The translations under genes were made by a program, and so were the position numbers. Under the pieces are notes generated by a model. It did not search any database. It was given only the letters and a program-made list of their open reading frames with translations, and was not told the origin of the DNA. A stretch of 58,640 bases of DNA from an uncultured Clostridia bacterium (lineage in GTDB: Bacteria > Bacillota > Clostridia > TANB77 > CAG-508). Positions within the stretch are counted from its first letter, which is position 1. Every line of letters starts with the position of its first letter. Location of the stretch: NCBI GenBank assembly GCA_948805675.1, contig CAQIBN010000010.1, forward strand, positions 1 through 58,640, written 5' to 3'. Shown here in pieces: positions 54,925 through 58,640 of the stretch.

Positions 54925-54982
54925 GAACACAATAATCAATATATTACTTTGTTTTCTCTATATAGATTTGATTATTGTATTC
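54925..54982 (-). terminator. Terminator after the Trp-rich peptide ORF
   Basis: Minus strand: GAATACAATAATCAA and TTGATTATTGTGTTC pair over 15 bp (one G-U) and are followed by TTTTT. It lies between the peptide ORF and the kinase. Confidence 0.75.
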
Positions 54983-54999
54983 TCTGTACTTAAGTAATT

Positions 55000-55038
55000 C
55001 TATTTAAGCCAGTATGCTAACCATTCCCAAAAACTCAT
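55000..55038 (-). CDS. 12-residue Trp-rich peptide MSFWEWLAYWLK
   Basis: A tiny ORF with a perfect ribosome binding site (GGAGGTGATTTT directly before ATG 55038). The peptide has three Trp, one Tyr and one Phe in 12 residues, with one Glu and one Lys. It is placed between a response regulator and a sensor kinase gene on the same strand, and has a terminator on each side, so it can form a short transcript of its own. It could be a signal for the kinase, a leader peptide, or a small toxin. It is too short for homology. Confidence 0.6.
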   Translation of the reverse strand: MSFWEWLAYWLK

Positions 55039-55070
55039 AAAATCACCTCCATCTTTTTTGAATAACAAAA

Positions 55071-55105
55071 AAATATCACTCATACTTTTTGTATAAGTGA
55101 TATTT
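55071..55105 (-). terminator. Terminator between the regulator and the peptide ORF
   Basis: AAATATCACTTATAC and GTATGAGTGATATTT (minus strand) pair with one G-U, followed by a run of seven T. It separates the response regulator from the peptide ORF by a few bases only, so it could also act as an attenuator. Confidence 0.75.
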
Positions 55106-55153
55106 GGAAACGACATTTTATGATAAAAAATTACAATATATTATTTGTTGTGA

Positions 55154-55936
55154 TTATATTTCTTTTTTTATTTTATCAGCATAATAATATATTAATTCTG
55201 TTGGTGTTGGTACTCCAGTCTCATAATTAATTCTTGCAGTATAATATATAGTTAAATCATCTAATGGTGTAATTCTCCAGGCATGTAATATTGCATTTTG
55301 CATAGCTCTACTTATAGTACTGTTAGACTTTTTATATCTATTTACTAAATATTGTACTATTGATACTTTACAATTTTTATCATTCTGAATAATAAAGTAA
55401 ATTGCATCACACAAATATTTTCTACCATGTAAATGTGTGCCTATACCTATTAAATCTAATTGTTTATTTATTTTGTTTAAAATATTATCTTTTAGTGTTT
55501 CTTCATTTAATTTTATATCAGAAACTTCTATCTTGCTATTATAGTCTTTTAATAATAATAGTGTATTTATTATCTTTTCTTGAGAATAATTTTTCTGTTT
55601 TTTATAAAAAATAAAATCGATATTATTTATATGACAAAAATCATATACTGCATTAGTATGAATATTTGTTGTTACAACTATTTTAGGTAATTTTGTATCA
55701 TATTGTTTTTGTATCCTTTCAATAAAATCAAAACCACTACCTTCTCCATCATTAAGCTCTAAATCTAATATAACTGCATCTGGTTTATATGTTTGTAATT
55801 CCTCGATAGCTTTTATTGAAGAGTTAGTTGTTGATATTAATTCGACATCTGTTCTATTTTCTATTATATTTTTGTATATTCTGCATTCATTTATATCATC
55901 TTCTACTAATAGTATTCTCATTGGAATTTTCTCCAT
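55154..55936 (-). CDS. Response regulator with Spo0A-type DNA-binding domain
   Basis: A 260-residue regulator. Receiver domain (about 6-125): LLVEDD acidic pair, Asp58 in VILDLELND, Lys in FIFYKKQ. The C-terminal domain (about 150-258) follows Spo0A: IGIGTHLHGRKYLCDAIYFI, YKKSNSTISRAMQNAILHAW as recognition region, and TPTELIYYYADKI at the end. It is a paralogue rather than Spo0A itself, given its neighbourhood next to a GHKL kinase. The start behind AAGGGGG is chosen. Divergent from the XRE gene. Confidence 0.88.
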   Translation of the reverse strand: MEKIPMRILLVEDDINECRIYKNIIENRTDVELISTTNSSIKAIEELQTYKPDAVILDLELNDGEGSGFDFIERIQKQYDTKLPKIVVTTNIHTNAVYDFCHINNIDFIFYKKQKNYSQEKIINTLLLLKDYNSKIEVSDIKLNEETLKDNILNKINKQLDLIGIGTHLHGRKYLCDAIYFIIQNDKNCKVSIVQYLVNRYKKSNSTISRAMQNAILHAWRITPLDDLTIYYTARINYETGVPTPTELIYYYADKIKKEI

Positions 55937-56084
55937 TTTATATCCCCCTTCCCCAATATCGCTTACAATATTATCATAAATTATAACTTATTTCCACTTA
56001 TAATCATTATCATCTATCATTTTTCAAATTTCTTTCTTATATACAATAAAAAATATATTTATATTAATAAAAGGAGAGGCTAAC

Positions 56085-56393
56085 ATGAAAAAAGAGATTG
56101 GAAAAAGAATAAAAAATATTCGTGAAAATATGAAGATGACAAAAGAAGAATTTGCTAAACATATTGGAATATCAGGTCAATATTTAGGTTTAGTTGAACA
56201 TGGAAAAAATTATCTTTCCATAGAAAAATTAAAAATACTTTGTGATTTTACTAACCTTTCTGCTGATTATATTTTATTTGGAAGGGATAAAGATATTATA
56301 ACAGATACAAAAAATATATTGTCAGAATTTTCTGAGAATCAAATAGAAGTTGGGTGTGATATGTTAAAAAAGCTGGCTTTATTTATAAAATAA
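56085..56393 (+). CDS. XRE-family regulator
   Basis: A 102-residue protein with an N-terminal helix-turn-helix (residues about 5-62: RIKNIRENMKMTKEEFAKHI, then GISGQYLGLVEHGKNYLS) and a short helical tail. It is transcribed divergently from the Spo0A-like regulator, so it may control that promoter region. AAAGGAGAGG precedes ATG 56085. Confidence 0.9.
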   Translation: MKKEIGKRIKNIRENMKMTKEEFAKHIGISGQYLGLVEHGKNYLSIEKLKILCDFTNLSADYILFGRDKDIITDTKNILSEFSENQIEVGCDMLKKLALFIK

Positions 56394-56435
56394 AAACATT
56401 TTTTGAAAATATTTCTTTGATTTGAAAGTAATACG

Positions 56436-56464
56436 TTGACATCAAATGTAATTCTTGGTAAAAT
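56436..56464 (+). promoter_or_regulatory. Strong promoter
   Basis: TTGACA (56436-56441), 17 bases, TAAAAT (56459-56464); 42 bases before the gene at 56506. Confidence 0.8.
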
Positions 56465-56505
56465 ATGGTATGTAAAATGTCATATTTTGTAAAAGGAGTA
56501 CTGTT

Positions 56506-56808
56506 ATGTCAAGAAAATTATTAAAAATCAAAACAAATTCATTATCAATTAAATTACGTGATTCTGAGTTTAGAAAGTCTGAATTCAAAAGATTAGAAGA
56601 AGATTTTTTAAAATGGAATCAAAAAGCTAAGGAAATTCAATCTAAATTTGACTTTATATTACCAAATTATATAATTGATGAAATTATTGAAAACGAGGAA
56701 AAGAAAACTTATTTTAATCTATATTGTTTAATAAATTGTGCTGTAATTAATGGTATGATTTCTAAGAAGAATGAAAAAATGCTCAAACAAGTATATTATA
56801 TAACATAA
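56506..56808 (+). CDS. Hypothetical protein
   Basis: A 100-residue charged, helical protein (RKLLKIKTNSLSIKLRDSEF at the start) without a recognised domain or membrane segment. It has a near-consensus promoter and an AAAGGAG site, so it is probably well expressed. No neighbour suggests a role. Confidence 0.65.
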   Translation: MSRKLLKIKTNSLSIKLRDSEFRKSEFKRLEEDFLKWNQKAKEIQSKFDFILPNYIIDEIIENEEKKTYFNLYCLINCAVINGMISKKNEKMLKQVYYIT

Positions 56809-56996
56809 GCTACTGGAAAGTAATAAATTCTAAAAATAGTATCTCACTTTTATATAAAATTTTTTAATTACCATAAAAAGTGAAATCAATTAAACAATAA
56901 ATAGATTTTCGGCATCTTCTTAGAATAAAATATCTCTCTTATCGTTTTTAGTTATAATTATTATCAGTATAATTCAAATAAAATTCGGTTAATTCC

Positions 56997-57039
56997 AAAA
57001 GTAAATTCCAGCTTTAATAAAAATCTGGAATTTACTTTT
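56997..57039. terminator. Perfect 15-bp hairpin
   Basis: AAAAGTAAATTCCAG and CTGGAATTTACTTTT around a 13-base loop. Probably a bidirectional terminator. Confidence 0.65.
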
Positions 57040-57074
57040 AATCTTAACTCTAATAAAATTGCGGTTAAAAAAAT

Positions 57075-57103
57075 TTGAAAAATATTACAAAATGTGCTAT
57101 AAT
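57075..57103 (+). promoter_or_regulatory. Promoter of the third cassette
   Basis: TTGAAA (57075-57080), 17 bases, perfect TATAAT (57098-57103). Confidence 0.8.
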
Positions 57104-57136
57104 AAAATATACTACTTAAATTGGAGGAATTTTCAA

Positions 57137-57490
57137 ATGTATTACACTACTTCGTTAACCGCACCGTCTTCTGACTTGAAGAAGATTAAAATCGGACTTG
57201 TAGACACTTGCACAGGAATGGTTTATTTTGTGGAGGAAGGTCTCCATGAAATCCTTGCTAGAGAAATCTGTGAGGATAGAAACTACGACTGGACATGTGA
57301 CGGAAAATTCGTTTCGGCAGTTGACTATTTGTTAGAAAAGCATGAATTTATCAAGCTTTCTAATTATGGTCAGGGCAACACATTTCGTTGCCTCACAGTA
57401 GCTTCAACAGGCAAAAAGAACTCTAAAAACATCCGTGAATGGTTAGAATGTCTTACAGGTATGTTAAATCTTCGAACAGACTTATATTAA
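57137..57490 (+). CDS. Hypothetical protein (stand-alone cassette)
   Basis: A 117-residue protein starting MYYTTSLTAPSSDLKKIKIG at ATG 57137, which has TGGAGG upstream; an in-frame ATG at 57059 lies inside the promoter region. It is mixed alpha/beta with scattered cysteines and no membrane segment; family not recognised. Codon use (ACC, GAC, CTC, ATC, GGC) differs sharply from the AT-rich neighbours, as in the genes at 1761 and 13392, and like them it has its own promoter and terminator. Confidence 0.65.
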   Translation: MYYTTSLTAPSSDLKKIKIGLVDTCTGMVYFVEEGLHEILAREICEDRNYDWTCDGKFVSAVDYLLEKHEFIKLSNYGQGNTFRCLTVASTGKKNSKNIREWLECLTGMLNLRTDLY

Positions 57491-57517
57491 TTTGATGTTA
57501 GAAGGAAAGACAGCATT

Positions 57518-57550
57518 AGCACGAACTATTTTGTTTAGTTCGTGCTTTTT
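57518..57550 (+). terminator. Terminator of the third cassette
   Basis: AGCACGAACTA and TAGTTCGTGCT form a perfect 11-bp stem, followed by TTTTTGTT. Confidence 0.85.
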
Positions 57551-57616
57551 GTTATGTTGGTGTTAGAAGCTCTAAGATCAAATACTGTACTTCATATATG
57601 TGAAACCACTTTTTAT

Positions 57617-58640
57617 TTACACTTTCTCTATTAGAATTTGCCTATTCTTACTGTATTTCTCTATTTGGTCTGCTCTATATGAACAAATTTTATATTCATT
57701 TTTACCATCAAACCTTATTGTCACTGATTTTGTATAATAGTTTTCTTTATTTTTTAATTGTTCAGTTATTATTAAACTCGATTTAGTTTGTTTTAAAGTT
57801 TCAAATGTAGTTATAAAGCCAATACCACTACCACCTTTATATGTTGTAACTGGTTCTAATCCTAACTTTAACAATGTTTCTATTCTGAAATCAACACCTG
57901 TATCATAAATACTTAGTTCGTATATATTATTTTTTATTCCAAGTATCGCAAAAATCCCCTTTCTTTCTGTATTAGCTGAATTAACAGCATTTATAGCATC
58001 TCTTAAGTGATCTCCAATTAATGTTTCCAATTTATTTTTGGGTATTACATTATTAATTAATGGGTAAATATTCCCTATTATTTTTAATTTAAATTCGATA
58101 TTATTTTTTTCGCATTCACTTTGCATATATCTAAACATATTGTCAATTTCACAAATTCCTGTTGTATCGAGTTTGGACAAACTTTTAATTGCATTAAACT
58201 CTTCTGTATATTCTTCTGTTAATAACTTAATTATTTTTAAAATATTTTTATTAGTTAGCTCTTCTATTATATTGTTATTAGTATTTATATTTTGTTTAAC
58301 TAATAATTCCATTGCTTTTTGTCTATTATAAAATTCATGAGTTATTTTACTGACACTAAATTTCTCTCTATTTAAGTTTCTTAATTCTTTTTCCTTTTCA
58401 CTTAATTCTTTTTGAGTCTCTTGCAGTGTTTTTTCAAGCAGTTTTTGTTTGTAATACATTGTTAGTACTTTTTGAATTATAGTAATCATTATAATTCCTA
58501 AGATTATAAAAGTTACTAACAAGTTTCTTCTTATTTCTTCTATTCCTTCAAAAATAGTTCCTAGAAGGCAAGCTATCAGTATTACTGCAATACTTATATT
58601 AATCACAATAATATCTGCAAAGTCATTACTTAATTTCTTA
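57617..58640 (-). CDS. GHKL sensor kinase, second copy (5' end outside the window)
   Basis: Paralogue of the kinase at 53387-54886, cut by the window edge, so the first helices are missing. The visible part has two or more helices, the coiled coil, SKITHEFYNRQKA, GDHLRDAIN, and YKGGSGIGF. The membrane and linker part is identical to the first copy base for base as far as can be compared (about 58430-58640), while the ATPase half has many changes. A signal gene for it, if any, would lie to the right of the window. Confidence 0.88.
   Translation of the reverse strand, partial: KKLSNDFADIIVINISIAVILIACLLGTIFEGIEEIRRNLLVTFIILGIIMITIIQKVLTMYYKQKLLEKTLQETQKELSEKEKELRNLNREKFSVSKITHEFYNRQKAMELLVKQNINTNNNIIEELTNKNILKIIKLLTEEYTEEFNAIKSLSKLDTTGICEIDNMFRYMQSECEKNNIEFKLKIIGNIYPLINNVIPKNKLETLIGDHLRDAINAVNSANTERKGIFAILGIKNNIYELSIYDTGVDFRIETLLKLGLEPVTTYKGGSGIGFITTFETLKQTKSSLIITEQLKNKENYYTKSVTIRFDGKNEYKICSYRADQIEKYSKNRQILIEKV

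Larger units (their letters stand above)
56809..57136. other. Gap upstream of the third cassette
   Basis: AT-rich, with a 15-bp perfect hairpin (56997-57039) and the cassette promoter; no other ORF. Confidence 0.5.

Noticed and set aside
53387..55936. Complete agr quorum-sensing locus
   Set aside because: No AgrB-type protease and no AgrD-sized precursor is encoded near the kinase; only the 12-residue ORF is present.
1..58640. tRNA, rRNA or CRISPR array
   Set aside because: No cloverleaf-like stretch with the conserved TTCGA arm, no rRNA segment and no regularly spaced short repeats were seen by eye.

Overview
The window reads as a chromosomal piece of an AT-rich, spore-forming Clostridia-type Firmicute. 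The evidence is strong GGAGG ribosome binding sites, AT-ending codons almost everywhere, clostridial-type housekeeping genes (archaeal-like proS, class II fba, uvrAB, murD, secA, prfB, lysC, rho) and the sporulation genes yabP and yabQ. No rRNA, tRNA or CRISPR array was seen.

The most striking observation is a recurrent recoding signature. Five recognisable genes (smpB, uvrB, an AI-2E family permease, secA, prfB) and one exported protein are each split in the same way: an in-frame CGG is followed within a few to about 20 codons by a stop, and skipping only the C puts the ribosome on a GGA or GGT glycine codon that continues the expected protein. uvrB has this twice, giving seven sites on both strands. 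prfB also keeps the classical RF2 CTT-TGA-C +1 site, so it needs two +1 shifts. In-frame CGG is otherwise almost absent: two other cases were found, in the genes at 1761 and 49823, and both look like ordinary sense codons. A lineage-specific +1 frameshift or four-base decoding at a hungry CGG codon is the favoured reading; repeated sequence error is the main alternative.

Layout. 1-2.2 kb: proS and a bactofilin-like cassette. 2.3-6.6 kb: an element with two tandem large serine recombinases, next to a truncated peroxiredoxin. 6.9-11.1 kb: DUF1540 protein, fba, smpB, two small exported proteins, a HAD phosphatase. 11.3-25.6 kb: uvrB, a zinc-ribbon cassette, uvrA, murD, a proline-rich protein, a Cys-rich CBS protein, the permease, a DUF1980-like protein and secA. 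25.6-35.6 kb: two tandem genomic islands, apparently inserted at the 3' end of secA and marked by three copies of the SEC-C tail; they carry a tyrosine integrase, a glycan operon (sugar nucleotidyltransferase, glycerol-1-phosphate dehydrogenase-like enzyme, two glycosyltransferases, NUDIX, HAD) and decayed genes. 36-38.8 kb: a compact restriction-methyltransferase-like protein. 39-49.7 kb: a two-component system, a Mur ligase, prfB, lysC, yabP-yabQ-divIC, rho. 50-58.6 kb: an accessory region with an RNA-ligase-like gene and an ATPase between 295-bp direct repeats, and a signalling locus with a Spo0A-like response regulator, a 12-residue Trp-rich peptide ORF between two terminators, and two copies of a GHKL sensor kinase.

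Three single genes (1761, 13392, 57137) differ from their surroundings in using many C- and G-ending codons, and each has its own promoter and terminator. They look like independently acquired cassettes.
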